NCBI RefSeq assembly: GCF_963576545.1
Contig: NC_083653.1
Span: forward strand, 13,029,858-13,093,857
Origin: Limanda limanda
Lineage: Eukaryota > Chordata > Actinopteri > Pleuronectiformes > Pleuronectidae
Length of the DNA: 64,000 nt
Reading direction: 5' to 3'
The first letter of the stretch is position 1. The number at the start of each line of letters is the position of its first letter. The notes beneath the pieces were generated by a model that saw only the letters and a program-made list of their open reading frames with translations, ran no database searches and was not told where the DNA came from. This document shows positions 43,120 through 58,000 of the stretch, piece after piece. The translations under genes and the position numbers were made by a program.

Positions 43120-46100
43120 CATTTGTGGCTCCCATTTCCTTCAGTAACTGGGTCAAGGTTGATTTGCCCTTGAGCGAGGAGCTCACTAACTGTTCCGGTC
43201 ATAAAACAAGCTGTGCAGCATCTGGTCCGAGCTTGCTCCTCTCTGATTGGCCGGCAGTTAATTGACAATGGTGTCGTTAATTAACTGTCCGAAAAACCAG
43301 ATGTGTTGAATTCGGTTGGGGGAAAATGAGACCTTCAAAGCAAATGAGGAGAAATATTACACTCAAATTGTTTTGTAATGAGATTTGATTTCTGATTGTG
43401 GCGCTATTATAAATGCCATTCGGTTTAATTAACCTGTGACCAATCGTTAAGCTGCTTTTCCAGATGTTACCGGCTTGTTCTCCGACTTCCTCCCAAAAAA
43501 TGGCAGACAGTTGTATTTTTAGTGTGAAAGAGATAAAAACCCAAACAGCACTTTCCAGCTGTGGCGGCTGCTGTAACTGCTAACGCTCGTCCTCAGGGGC
43601 AGTGAAAGATGAAGATATATCATTCAGATGAGAGTTCAGCGAAGGTGGAGAGCGGTAAACAGAAGGTGGATGGGTTTTTATATATGAAATATGACTGTTG
43701 ACTCGCTGTAAAACTTGTGGCGATAGCTATATGGTAACAAAACTTTAACAAGGCTCACCGTCCTTGTGTGTGTGTGTGTGTGTGTGCGTGCAAAGAGCCA
43801 ACAGCGTGTACTAGAGGAAACAAAGAATCGAGCTGAAGATTATGCACCAAATTACGCTTCAGTCCAAACTAGCGCTGATGAAGATTGAAAAGCTGCTGAT
43901 ACCAATGAGATGAGGATAAGTAGTGATGATAGGCTGTTTCTGTTGTGAAATGTATGGAAGGTATGTTACATAACTGTCCAATAGAAGCAGTAATTACCAG
44001 CAAACTGTGGTAGGAAAACACTACGCCACAGACTGTAATCATCCACAATCAGCTCCCCCATCAACTGATTTCTTCTGTTTATAATAGCACTGATTGGCCC
44101 TGATTAATTATCCAAGTTGATATAATCGACAAAGTTGACTTCAGAACAGCCACACTTCTGCAGAGACTTAATCAACCTTTGTAATGTTGTGTCTCATGTC
44201 GCATGTCAATGTGTAACGCCAATGCAAATAACTGATATGATATGCTTATCTACATCAGTGCAAATCATATGGTGACACACCAAAGCTGCTTACAGGAAAG
44301 CTCTCAACTCTGGATAATCTTCTGACATTCTCCGTAGGGGCTGGAGGTAAGAACGTAAATGCCAGATAATATCCAGATCCTCCAGAGGATTCATTGCGAG
44401 CAAATGGATGTGTTGGTGACGTTTTTAAAGCTAAGATGAAGAATAAGCCTTACATGTTGAAGACACCTTTGAAGCTGTCAGAAGAGTTCTCGATGGTAAA
44501 GGCCGACTCCAGTGTTGATGTGCAGTAAACAAAGACACATGATATCCGCAGTGGAATTAATACGTTACGTCCTGCCTCCAGCGACACCCCCTCACCTAAA
44601 GGCTTAGATTTCTGTTGTTGTGAACACGCCTGTGCAGAGAATCTCCTGCTGAATTGTTCATATGTGAAAGGCAAACAAAGTTGGACACTCTCTGGAGTTT
44701 TTGTCTGAAAACTGCTTAACATGTGAATCACACTGCTTTCTTGTGGCCAAAAAGCCAAGAGTAAATCCAGATTACACTGGAGAAGAGCAGCAATCAAACT
44801 GCTCAAATGACCAGATTCCCACTAGATGTTGCAGATGCTCAAAGGCATCTGCAACACCTCTTCCTTACTCCTCTCTTATGTAACTATGTCAGCGAGTGGT
44901 CTTTGGAAGTCGCCCCTGACAGGGTCTTGCTCCCATGATTATAGTCGCTGAAGTCCCTCTAAAATTGCTCTGGTATTATGTGACCCTCACTTTCTGAGGA
45001 GACAGGAAGAAAAGCCGTTTCAGAGATTTCAGCACTCGCGGTCAAAGTAGGGACATCACGCCACAGTCTTATATATAGAGAGGTGTGTGAAGGACAGAAA
45101 CACACACCTTGCGCATGCAATTGTTGTGCGAGTTAGAGTAGGTGAAGACACTTCCCTTGCAAAAATGACATTGCACAAAGGCGCAATGGTTCAGTAGAGC
45201 TCTGCAAAAGCCTTATGGTGCAATCAAGCTGCTCAACAGACACACATTCATAGATATCAGCAAACTATTGATACCAAATCCTTAAATTATCCCAAATATT
45301 GATGTCAAAAAAGAGCACATCTCAAAGAGTGTCACAATGTTAAACAAAGTGAAATAAATTCCTCGATCCTCCTCTTTCTTTGAGTCCTTGCAAAAATGTC
45401 ATGAGTTCCTCCTTGACCCATCCTTGATCCTTCCGACAACTAGAGATGTCATCGGGTAATGAAAGTCATGACAATCTCGGTGTTACCGATTACATTGGAC
45501 ATTTTACAAGAGTAGATTGTATTAGATTTCGCTGCAGGCAGCTTCACTCTTCTGTTATACTGGATTTCCCATTAACATTCTAGACTGTGCAAGTCGACTT
45601 AATAATATCTCTAAGAAGTTTTGCTCTGTTGCTTCGTTGGAGAGTGTACAGCGCTCTGCACCGCTCTCACTCTTTCTCTTACACTCTCCAACCCGTTGAC
45701 CCGTCTTTCTGTGAGCCGGTGGACTTTTAAAACGTCCATAACATATTTACCTTCTTTCATCACTAAATCCTTCCCCATAATCATCCTTGTAATGTAGGGA
45801 AATACACAACATGCAACTTTATACATGCTCAGTACATGCCACAACCGTCAAATTTGCCAGCCCGCCGGCGCCCACCTAACGTTAGCTCGCTGATCACTGC
45901 AGAGATGGGATGGTAACACGTCTGTTTCCTCACGCAGTGAAAAAAAAAGAATTTCATTACTGATAATGTTGCTGTGTGAAAAGAGGATGCTTACAGCGTG
46001 ACAGAGCAGCGCAGCACTACAGCCGCCAGTTATTGAGAGCATCGGGGGAAAGATAGATATATCAACAAATCTGTTAAATTGTAATTTCTTCCCGTACATG

Positions 46101-46312
46101 CAGCCCAGAGCGGTCAGCAGCGCCTCACTCCTTCACTCTCTCGCAGGCAGGTGTGGGAGTCAGTTACTATGGTTACTGGAATGCTTGTGATTCCCAATAT
46201 CAGATTACAGAATAAAGAAATGAATGATTGTGACAGTTTTTGATTAATCTAGTTGTAGATAAGATAAGATAACACAACAGAACAGAACATACCAGAACAT
46301 AGCATTGCAAAG

Positions 46313-46422
46313 CATAACATAACATAACATAACATAACATAACATAACATAACATAACATAACATAACATAACATAACATAACATAACATAACATAACAT
46401 AACATAACATTACATAACATTA
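46313..46422. repeat. (ATAAC)n pentanucleotide array
   Basis: About 21 consecutive ATAAC/AACAT units, with degenerate AACAGAACAT and ACATTACAT units on both sides, suggest growth from an A-rich seed. Confidence 0.95.
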
Positions 46423-47975
46423 CAGGACAGAACAGAACATGGCAGATTGATTAGCTTATTTGGGACCTACAACAATAGAATTGCAATCATAAATTTGAAG
46501 TTTAATTTAGCATTTAGTGTCAGAAGATGAGTTACCTACCTATAATCTATTCAGCGAATGTTGTGACAGCTGAGATAAAATCAATACCCATTCAGCTAGG
46601 ACCTCTTCTTATCTATTTCTAGGCTGGCTTTCCAGTTTAATAAAATCTAGTTTGTTTGCCAAAACTGTCAAGTGGGATTCACTGTCTTCAAATAATGTGG
46701 ATTTTTGTTTTTACCAGACAAAAGAAAATGTAACAAGGCTGAGGGCAGAGGTCCATTGAAATTTTACAAAACCTATTGTCCTTGTTGTATTCAATCAAGC
46801 GAGAGAGACAGGAGGAGCCACAGAGAGTGAGGTGAGGGCAGAGACCAGCGAAAATATGAACAAATGCAACTGGGTATTTTTTACTCTGAAAAACATCAAG
46901 ACCACCACACAGTGACCAAAAGCCTTTGTTTTCAAATGCTCTGAGTCAACCTCCATTATAATATCTTGATTCTTCACACTCTAGAGATCTCCAAGTACAT
47001 CAGCCCCTGTTGCTTTCAATACATCGAAGACGACAGCAGAGCAGAGCGGGGAGTCAAATGAGATGCTGCTGCTAAGTGCAGGGTAACTGCATTGAGGCTT
47101 GAGGCGGAAGCTTCAGGCTCATTCCTACACCTAGTTTAAAGTATGATCTCTCTACCTCTCTCTCTCTCTATCCTACTGCATGATTTCATTACACACAGTG
47201 CTGTTGTGGATGATGTAGAAACGTTGCTTTGAAATGCTCCAGTAGCTTTATACTGTGTTATAACAGCTCAACAGTTCATTATTGAAGTCATCTCTGTGCT
47301 CATCAACACTGTTGCATTCACTACATTCACTACAGCAGAGAAGGGAGAGTTAATGGCCAAGTGTTTCATTTTAAAGCACATTGGCTGTGGCGGGAGAAGG
47401 AGCTACTGACTCAGCCCCAAATAATTGGAGCATTTGGTCGCATCTGCAGAATCAACAAGAGTCGTGAGTGATCTGCAGGCAAGCCGAAAGGAGTAAGAGC
47501 GGCGACACTATGTGCAAATGTTGCATGTTAGAAATGTCATCAACAAACCTACTTGTGTGCTGCGAACTTTACGGCCATTTTACTGGATTCCCGTAAGGTC
47601 TCACTCAGACAAAAGTTTGCGTTGTCACATACAGCCCCTCAGGGACATTGCGTGAAAGTGTCTGTACTTCAGTGGATGTCTGAAAGCAACTTAGTGCAGA
47701 CTTAAGTGTATGGATGCTTGGTTTTAATTGGTTTTCATAGCTCCCATAATCTTTCCAATCGAGAAGAGTGACTGATTCGTATCTCAATCCAAGAGGCTTG
47801 GAGGTGTAAAGATGTAGGATTTTCGTATTTTTTCCCTATTTCAAAACATATCCAGGTGCCATTGTGTGAGCTGGTCTAAATTGTGAATGGAAAAATCTAC
47901 ACAGACACTGTACGATTTGCCATCTGGCTAAGGAAGAAAGCAAAGTTGTAGATTAATGTAAATAAAAGCAGATTT

Positions 47976-48546
47976 AAAGGGATAGTTCACAAAAAAATGA
48001 AAATGAATTCATTATCTACTCACCAATGCCGATGGAAGGGGTGGGTGAAGTGTTTGAGTCCACAAAACACTTCTAGAGTCTCAGGCAACCTCTTCTTCAG
48101 ACGTAATCAAACAACAATAAAAACATAAAATGTCTCCATACAGCTCCTGGGGTGTCATGTAAGTGTTCGCAAGCCCCGATAATCTCATTCGACTCAAAAC
48201 GACGTTATTTAAACCGTCTTTTAAACAAAAATGTCCTGGGAAGTGGTGATGCTAACAGACGTAGCCACACGATGGCGTGCCCGAGGGTCCTTGAACGCAC
48301 CTCCGAGGAGGCTATCAGAGGACATTTAGGCTAGAAACATGGTGTAAATGATGCCGATTCAAGTTGAAAAATTGAATGTCGGGTCTCGTCGTCACTTGGA
48401 TGACACCACAGGAGCAGTATGGGGGTACGTTTGGTTTTGTTGTTGTTTTATTATCTCTTAAGAAAAGTTAACAATTGACACTTTGCCCTCCATCGGCATA
48501 GTGGTGGGGAGATAATGAGTGAATGTTTCGGTGTAAATATCCTTTT
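47976..48546. mobile_element. 571-bp 'GGGATAGTTCAC' element with long TIRs
   Basis: The left end AAAGGGATAGTTCAC continues through TTCATTATCTACTCACC to GCCGATGG. The right end, read in reverse complement, starts AAAGGATATTTACAC and continues through CTCATTATCTCCCCACC to GCCGATGG. The inverted repeats are thus about 56 bp long with scattered mismatches. The interior has no transposase-like open frame, so the element is non-autonomous. A second partial copy lies at 6356-6510. Confidence 0.8.
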
Positions 48547-48793
48547 TTATGATTTGGCTTTTTTAATTGTCTTTTCCTTCTCCTTTTAGAAGGAGAAAAA
48601 TAAACATTTATGGAAGAGATACTATCTAAAGGGCTGAAGCACCTGGGCCCTGTAGCTTTTAATAAATATTATTCAAGCAGCAGTGAATGCATGAGTGCAC
48701 TTTTGGGTTACTATTTTTCGCTGCAGATTAATACACATCAGACTTGCTAATGAGTATTAATGACAGCAGGACAGCAAATGAGGGATCGAGTCA

Positions 48794-50778
<1,985 letters not shown>

Positions 50779-51095
50779 TTATGTTATTTTAGATTTTTGT
50801 ATTATATCATAATATACTACTACTAATAAAAATATGAGAACATACACATCTCGCTTGTTGAAGACAACCCTGTTCATAACAAAATATATTAATTTCTTAT
50901 TTTAAACCTATGTAGGATCTTCAGAAACCTCAGGGTTAATTAGAATTCACACAACATAATAAGTATATTCTATAGCAGTAAACTTAGTAAAGAGTATGTG
51001 AGGTTAAAGAGGATGTATTTACAATTAGGCCTTTAATCATAATGAAGTAAAATGTAATCAGTTATCTATGCATTTGTGTCAAGATCCCAGTCCTC

Positions 51096-51140
51096 TGTGT
51101 GTGTGTGAGTGTGTGTGTGTGTGTGTGTGTGAGAGTGTGA

Positions 51141-51219
<79 letters not shown>

Positions 51220-51242
51220 TGTGTGTGTGTGTATGTGTGCGT
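51096..51242. repeat. Interrupted (GT)n microsatellite
   Basis: A GT run of about 147 bp with GAGTGT and GTATGT interruptions. Confidence 0.94.
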
Positions 51243-51557
51243 GAGATCATTATCATTCAGGCTCTGGCGCTTCATGCTGAGATGGTTAATGAAGTCAGTG
51301 CAGCATATGATATGGCACTGCTAAATATATTAACACCAGGGCTGACCCAAATGCTTCCAAGCTTCCATCGTTGCTATGGTGACAGCTGTCCGACTCAGTG
51401 CTCGAATTATGCATTATTGGTATATAACGTGGAAGGAACGAAAAAGGAAGAGACATTTACATTTAGAGATCTTAACTGTTCACAAGTAGAAGTGTTTAAA
51501 GACCAACAGCTCAAATCAAGGCCTTTGTTTCCTGTTAGTCTTACTGATTCACTCTCC

Positions 51558-51588
<31 letters not shown>

Positions 51589-53934
51589 ATCGCACACACA
51601 CGCGGCCAAGTTTTGAGTGTCCTAATGTGAGACCATATGGCAACACTACAGCCCTTCGCAGCCAGATACAGGGTGCACACACATTAAGACACACACTGAC
51701 TAACACAGGAAACACACACATTACCTGTAACCTTGTATTTAACTCGACTAGACCTTTGCAACATTAAGTTTTAAAAGAGGAAGCTGAAAGAAAGGGTGCG
51801 AGGTGTGATGACATATGCATTCATGCATGTGTGTGTGTGTGTGTGTGTCCATGTCATGGCAGGTCGGCTGGGCGTGCACTTGACAGCACCTGCTGTTATT
51901 GGACACACATGGGCTCAGCTGGCACCACAATGTTCGAGTGTGAGACACACACATTGTGTTTCTTTGTGTTTGATAGGCTCCATCTCTCTCTCTCTCTCTT
52001 TGTATGTGTGTGCGTGTGTGCGTGTTTCTTTGTTTCTTTCAGTTTATTATGTAAAAGTGTGTCCTCCTTTTGACAATTACATAGTGCCGCAATTGTGCCG
52101 CTCTCACAAACACACACACACGCACTCACATAGAGAAGCCATTATAAGAAGTCAGAGGCCTCCCAGTCCATTACTAAGGCCCCTGGGGGCCCCTTTTCCA
52201 TCACCAATAATATAAACAGTCTTCACTCCAGCTGGGACACACACACACACACACACACACACTACCCCCCAAAATACACAATAAATCACATGAACACAAT
52301 TGGAGGAAAGGAAATGTGATAGAAGGATAAAGAACTAGTTTGTGCAGTACAGGTAATAACCATATTGATTTCTCCAGGTCGTTAAAACACACATCCTTAA
52401 TGATCAGTCAGCAAAAATCTCTTTTCTGCTAGAGTGTGAGTTCAAACTTGAGTTAATATGGAGGCCAATAAAGAGCAATATCCAAAGCCAGACCATCTGT
52501 TCCTTCACACCACTCTCAGCTTTTGATGCGAAATTCTCATTACATGGATCAGCTGCAAAACAACTAACCTCAGCTGCTTCAGTACATCACCCCTGGTAAT
52601 TAAGTGACTGAGTTCTCCTGACATACAGAACACAGAGCATGCGTGCAGCCCCCACTGTCGTGAACCCAGCATCCTCTGCACAGGTCAAACTTGGAATAAA
52701 GGTGTGAAATCGGCCAGCCTTTCAACAGCTATGACTCTTGGGGGAGAGAGAAGGGCGCTGGGGAAAGTTGCGAGCAGCAGCTATGTTAGCAGAAATGGCA
52801 GTTTTGTGATATGCGCGGCTGATGAAAGCCTCAGCGTCGTACAGGTGGAGCTTCAAGCTGGCGAGCCGGGTCCTTTGGGATCTGCAGCGACAGGCTTTGA
52901 TGCTGCTGACAGAGACGTTCATTTCAGTTCCGCTGCTTAGAGCACAAGAGCAGAGGGATGTTCACATGCAGCTCGTCGATCTTGGTATATACTGTGCTGT
53001 GCATCCACCTGTGGACATGGTGAGGCTTTCTTTATTTTTTATCCGTCACGAAGTTGGCAAGGCTGCTGTGGCAAGATAGAACTATATTAGAGATAAACAA
53101 ATACTGAATTTCACCATGAATGTCTGTAAAGCATCTAGTGCGCCCACTCTGTCGAGCACACTCCCTGAGGAGACCAGACTGACTGGCTCCGTATCTTCTT
53201 TTTAAATCGTGCTGAAAAACTAATTTTTGTAAAAGAGCTGTAACTGGGCGTGTGGTCGTTAAATCTTATTTGATTATTGTCTATTATTCTCTTTCTCCCT
53301 TTTCTTCTTTCTACTTTTGACATATAAACTATTGTTAAATAGCTTGTATCACTATTTCTTGTAAGTCTGAAATAAATTAAGTGTTTTACTGTTATTGTTG
53401 TTATTATTATTAATAATAAAGATGACATGATAACAACTATGCATAATCTATGAATTCATGTTGTGCAGTATGGAGGCTTCTCTGTGTGTATACGCTTTAT
53501 AAAAACACAGAAGAGGTTTGCAGCCTGCTGTCAATCTGTCTAATGCCAGAAGAGAATCCCTCTGGGGACCAAGTGTGTTTGTTCCTCCAAAGGCTTTGTT
53601 AGCATGCACTGATGCTACTGCTCTTGTTAGCATGGGTTTCTAAAATGCAATAGTAGGCTGAGGGGCTTACTGAAATTTTAAATTATTATTATTATTTACA
53701 TAATTAAATGTGTGTTAACGAGCTGTAGGGTGAAAGGTTTGGTCATTAACAATTTTTCTGTTGATGTGATGACATATTTAGCCATCTGTTGCTAATTTAA
53801 TTGTATTGTTCTAAGATAATCACCTTAAAAGCTCTGAATCAAGACATCAACAGCTCAGGGCTATGACACAGTAAGAGAATGTGAGCTTCAGCAGCAGAGC
53901 CAGCAGCCTGTCATTGTTATCTCCGCTCATACTG

Positions 53935-54305
53935 TATATATAAGGATGGACAACGCTTCTCCACTTTCTCCCAATATCGAGAAATGAAGCCAAAATAAAC
54001 TGGAAACAAAAGCTGCCATCCCGTGCCAGAGTCTGCAATCGCTAGTCAGTCTCAGTTGTCAATCATGATGTTTGAACTTATTTGTATAATATCAAATAAC
54101 TAATTGAAACCCAAGTTTCCAGCCATCTTTGAGGAAAATATTATTATGGACCTATGTATTTTTACTTTTTAGGTTGTCCAAAGTCCCAAAATGGAGGATG
54201 CAGAATTTACGACCAACGCTGCCACCAGCCACAAGGGGGTGATTGAGAGGTTTTGGCGTCACTTTTGGGGGTCATCATGTCTTCCATCTTAATATACAGT
54301 CTAAG
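53935..54305 (-). mobile_element. MITE copy, CCATAGACTGTATA family
   Basis: It runs from CTGTATATATAAGGATGGAC through CCCAATATCGAGAAATGAAG, GTTGTCAATCATGATGTTTG, GCCACCAGCCACAAGGGGGT and GGCGTCACTTTTGGGGGTCA to ATCTTAATATACAGTCTAAG. This is the longest copy with both ends recognisable, at about 370 bp. Confidence 0.78.
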
Positions 54306-54477
54306 TCCTAACTCAATACATATGACACTGCACCTGACTGTCATAATAACATTTAAACAATACTGCGTAATGTTTCTAGTTTGGTTGGTCGGTGTTTTGT
54401 GGGTACTAAAAATAATAGCGCAAATTATTAGAGGTGCAAACAAGGTAGAGGCAGTAGTATTTAAATTAATGTTTTGC

Positions 54478-54837
54478 ATGCACTACTGGTTTCTGAATAG
54501 AAATGGAGAGCAGAGTGACCGCAAGTGCAAAGCGAGATTTAATGCCATGGAATTGGAGGTGCTAGTGGAAGAGGCAAACAAACATGTTGTTGGGAGCTAC
54601 AGCAAAGAAATATTAATACAACTCAAAGAAACGCGATATGGGAGAGTATCTGCAGGAAAGTAAATGCTGTGGGTAAAACAAAAAGATCAACCGATGAAAT
54701 AAAGAGAAGATGGCAGGACATTAGAAGAATAATAAAAGAAAAAAGTAGCTCATAATAAAACCTGGGCAAATAAAACAGGTGGGGGGCCGGTGGAAGAGAT
54801 GCCTCTGACCAATATTAAGCAGCAGGTGCAGTTCAAT
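54478..54837 (+). pseudogene. Frameshifted Myb/SANT-like DNA-binding domain, PIF/Harbinger type
   Basis: From 54514 the frame reads RKCKARFNAMELEVLVEEAN, the opening of the Myb/SANT-like domain found in proteins accompanying PIF/Harbinger transposases and in derived MSANTD/NAIF1-like host genes. Near 54637-54645 the frame shifts. The other frame then gives WESICRKVNAVGKTKRS and EIKRRWQDIRRIIKEK (54639-54752), which is the expected second half, ending at a stop. A further piece in the first frame, TGGGPVEEMPLTNIKQQVQ (54775 on), matches the Gly-Pro-rich linker usually following this domain. I describe the pieces as found; the copy is broken. Typical helices and their order are preserved, so decay is recent or moderate. 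Confidence 0.7.
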
Positions 54838-55075
54838 TTCTACGATGAGCAAAAAAAAAACGTTCTCTCTGCCGTCTCCTCCTTACCACAATAAGAAATG
54901 CCCAAAAATGCATTTTCATTATCGCAAACGTACTAAATGCACAGCGTGTGTTATTCTGCAAGCAAACCTCAGTGCGCACAGTCAGTAGATCAACTTGCAT
55001 GTCGTTTTTTGCAGGTGAAATCAAGTTTTACACGTGCAAACCTTTAGAAGATCAGGCCCTGAGATACGGTAAAAA
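54838..55075. mobile_element. Probable Harbinger terminal region
   Basis: The right part holds GTGCAAACCTTTAGAAGATC followed by AGGCCCTGAG. Its complement, GGCCTGATCTTCTAAAGG and TTTGCACG, resembles the terminal repeats of fish PIF/Harbinger elements. A matching left terminus was not located with confidence; GAGGTGCAAACAAGGTAG near 54431 is a weak candidate. Confidence 0.4.
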
Positions 55076-58000
55076 ATACACCTGTAGCCTGGAGTACCTA
55101 AAAAGGTTTCATGTGAAAATCTAAATAAAAAATGCAAAGAGAGACAGGGATTGGTCGTTTATAGCGTAGAAGCAATGGAGCGTGAGCCAACACATTCACA
55201 CATACAGGGACACATTCAGTGAGACATAGAGCTGAAGTGATAAAATAAGACACTCAAACACTTAGGGAACAGATTGGCAGCAGAGAGTTGAGGGTGATGA
55301 AAGGGACGGTGCAGCCAGCAAGAGGAGACCGAGTTTCGGGAAAGATTTTGATCTATTTGATAATGAAAGCTCAAGTGATATCACAGAGATATTATTGGAG
55401 ATAATATCGCTGCGGACAGGGGGACAGCTGCCCTGTGTGACCATTACGAGACACTGCAGAGTGATAAAAGTGTCCTTTTATCTTAAACAGGAAAAGTGGA
55501 CAGAGAAGAGGGGGGTTGGGGGGGGGTTGGGGGGACGGAGTGAAAGAGAGACAGAACAAGAGATCTGATGAGCGAGATGGAGAGGCGATTCTGATCTGAC
55601 TGTTACTCAGCAGAGTGAAGAAGATGACAGAGAGACACTGGCGGAGAGAAGTGAAAATGTCTCATCTTCCTGTCCCGCTGTCACTCCATTCCTCCCTCCT
55701 TACCTTCTCCCCTCCCTTCCTCCTCCTCCCACGCTTTCCTCCTCACTCTACTAATCTTCTCACATCTTCTCATTTCCTCCCTACTACTTCTCCCCTCCTC
55801 TTCATTGTCATCCCCTGCTCCCCGTCCTCCCTTCCCTATTTGATATGCATCCATTTGTCACCGAATCTGTTGTGTCATAAAAAAGCAAATTACCTCATCG
55901 TCCTCCCCCTCATCTTTACTGCACTTCCCTGTAATGTCTTTTTTCCCCTCTTCTTCTTCTCTGCCACCACCATCTCCTTCATCCACCTCCTACTTCCCTC
56001 TCTCCTTCCCTCTCCTCCCTCGACTCGGTCGGACTGATATCTCTCTCCGGCGTGACTCCTCCCTTCCTCAATCTCATCCTTCCCTCCCTCGTTCCCTCTG
56101 CGCCGTGGCTGCGACTTTTCGCTTGGTTCTGTGACCTTTGAAAAACTGCTGATCAAATTCTGCTGCTCATCCCATTATAGACGACAGGGAGGGAGGGATG
56201 AAGGGGAGGAAACGGAGGTCAGATGGGGTAGGGTGAGATAGACAGGGAGGAGAAGTGAGGAGAAAGAGTTGGTGGAGGAGAGGAGGGAAGCAGCAGGAAA
56301 GGAGCGGAGAGAGAAAACAGGCAGAGGACGTGAGCAAACAATCAACAAACACTTTGACTCAGATGAGGAGCACGACAAGTGAGTAGGGACAACACGCAAA
56401 TCACACATCGACGGAAACATGCACCTACTTTCCCTTCTTGGAGTTCATTCTGAAGCCATATTTTTTGCTCTCTCTGTGATCGTCATAAACTTTATTGTCC
56501 CAATAAAACTCAGAAGCGATCGTGGTTTACTGTTAACTTAATTAAGGCCACCTGCCTGTGCAGTATCCCACTGTGTACAGCAAAAGCAATCTCCTATCGA
56601 TTCAGTTCGCACAACGATCAATTCATCTCCATTGGAGGCTATTAGGGACCATTTGTGGCTACTTAGGGCTCGGAGAAAGAGGAAAGATGGCGGGGAAGAT
56701 GGGGCGAGCCGAGCAAGAGGGGGGCAAAGATAAAAGGCTGTAGGGAAGAGAAGACGTGGGAGGGAGAGCGAAGGAGGGGAAGCAAATGGCCGAGAAGGAA
56801 GGGGGAGATGGAAGAAGGGCTGAGATGGAAAGAGACAATGATGATCAAGGATGAAGATCTCTCCATTAAATATCCAATTTCCTCTATCCTGGCCCACTCA
56901 TCGTCATCGCAACTGTTCAGTCATATCTGTAATAGCCATAATGTCCTAAGTCACTCTGCTATAGATAGACTACACAACTCCCAGTGAGAGTCCGACTTAT
57001 TAAATTAACATCACAGGATGGCCATTAGGCTGGTTTACGCTTGCTTGTGGTAATAAACCTTAAAACAGGGCTTTCACTGGAACTGGCACTGGCATAATAG
57101 CTCTGAGTCATACAACTGATGAGTTACTTTTGCATGAGTCGGCTGAACTTTTCAGAAAGTTGTGTTAAGCTCCCTCTGAACCTGGTGGTGTGCACCTTTC
57201 AAATTCCTTATCTCAAGGGTTTCATTTCAAGATTATAAGATTACAGCTTATCAATTTGTTCTCTGCTTGCATTTCATTGTATATAGCTCAACATGCTAAA
57301 AAAGCATACCCACACTAATATGGGTGTTTACAAGCGACAATGTTTCATGGTAGGAAAAAAATTAAGTAAACATTTGTGTAGTCTTGATCAGAGGACCAAA
57401 GAGATCTACCATCATATGGCTGAGGGGAAATTGCTGTTTATAAAAATATTCACAAGAAGATTTAAAGAGATGTCTTAATTGGATGGGAAGATAATGTTAC
57501 TGCATCAAGATCAGTGTGACATGAGCTGTTAAACTAAGATTAATTTTTATGTCAAGAATTCTGAAAGACCAAAGATTTGATTTTGTCTTATATTTTTGAA
57601 AAATAGTTTAATGCTTAGCTACGGTAGAACATTTGCGTTTATAAAAGTAAAATGCAAGAAAAAAAGTTTTCCCTACTTCTTAAGGCAGGTAGGAGAACTG
57701 TGGTAGGTTGTAGGTCGCATCATTGTAGTCATTTATCTCAATATCATGGATTTACTTGGAAAAATGATAAACAACTTCTGGCCCACAGGCAAAACCCAGT
57801 TTCTCCTCTCATTCCCAAAAACAAGCTAAAGCACCTGAACAAATTGTAATTACAATTTAAGTCCCACGGACAATCAACATTCTCAAAGGGAATCTCATTG
57901 GAAAAACAGACCATCTGCAAGACTAATTTCTACTTCCAAACCAGAAATGCCACAGAGGGAATTTCCTTTCTCTGTGTCTGTTTTTTTTTCTTGGGCTTTA

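Noticed and set aside
46313..46422. Regular repeat that might suggest a CRISPR array
   Set aside because: The units are contiguous pentamers without spacers, and the genome is a vertebrate.
51141..51767. Plus-strand open frame of 208 codons
   Set aside because: It starts within a GT array, and the Cys-Val and Thr-His runs are microsatellite translation.
55615..56037. Plus-strand open frame of 140 codons rich in Ser, Pro and Leu
   Set aside because: It follows from the pyrimidine-rich composition; no family resemblance or splice context is seen.
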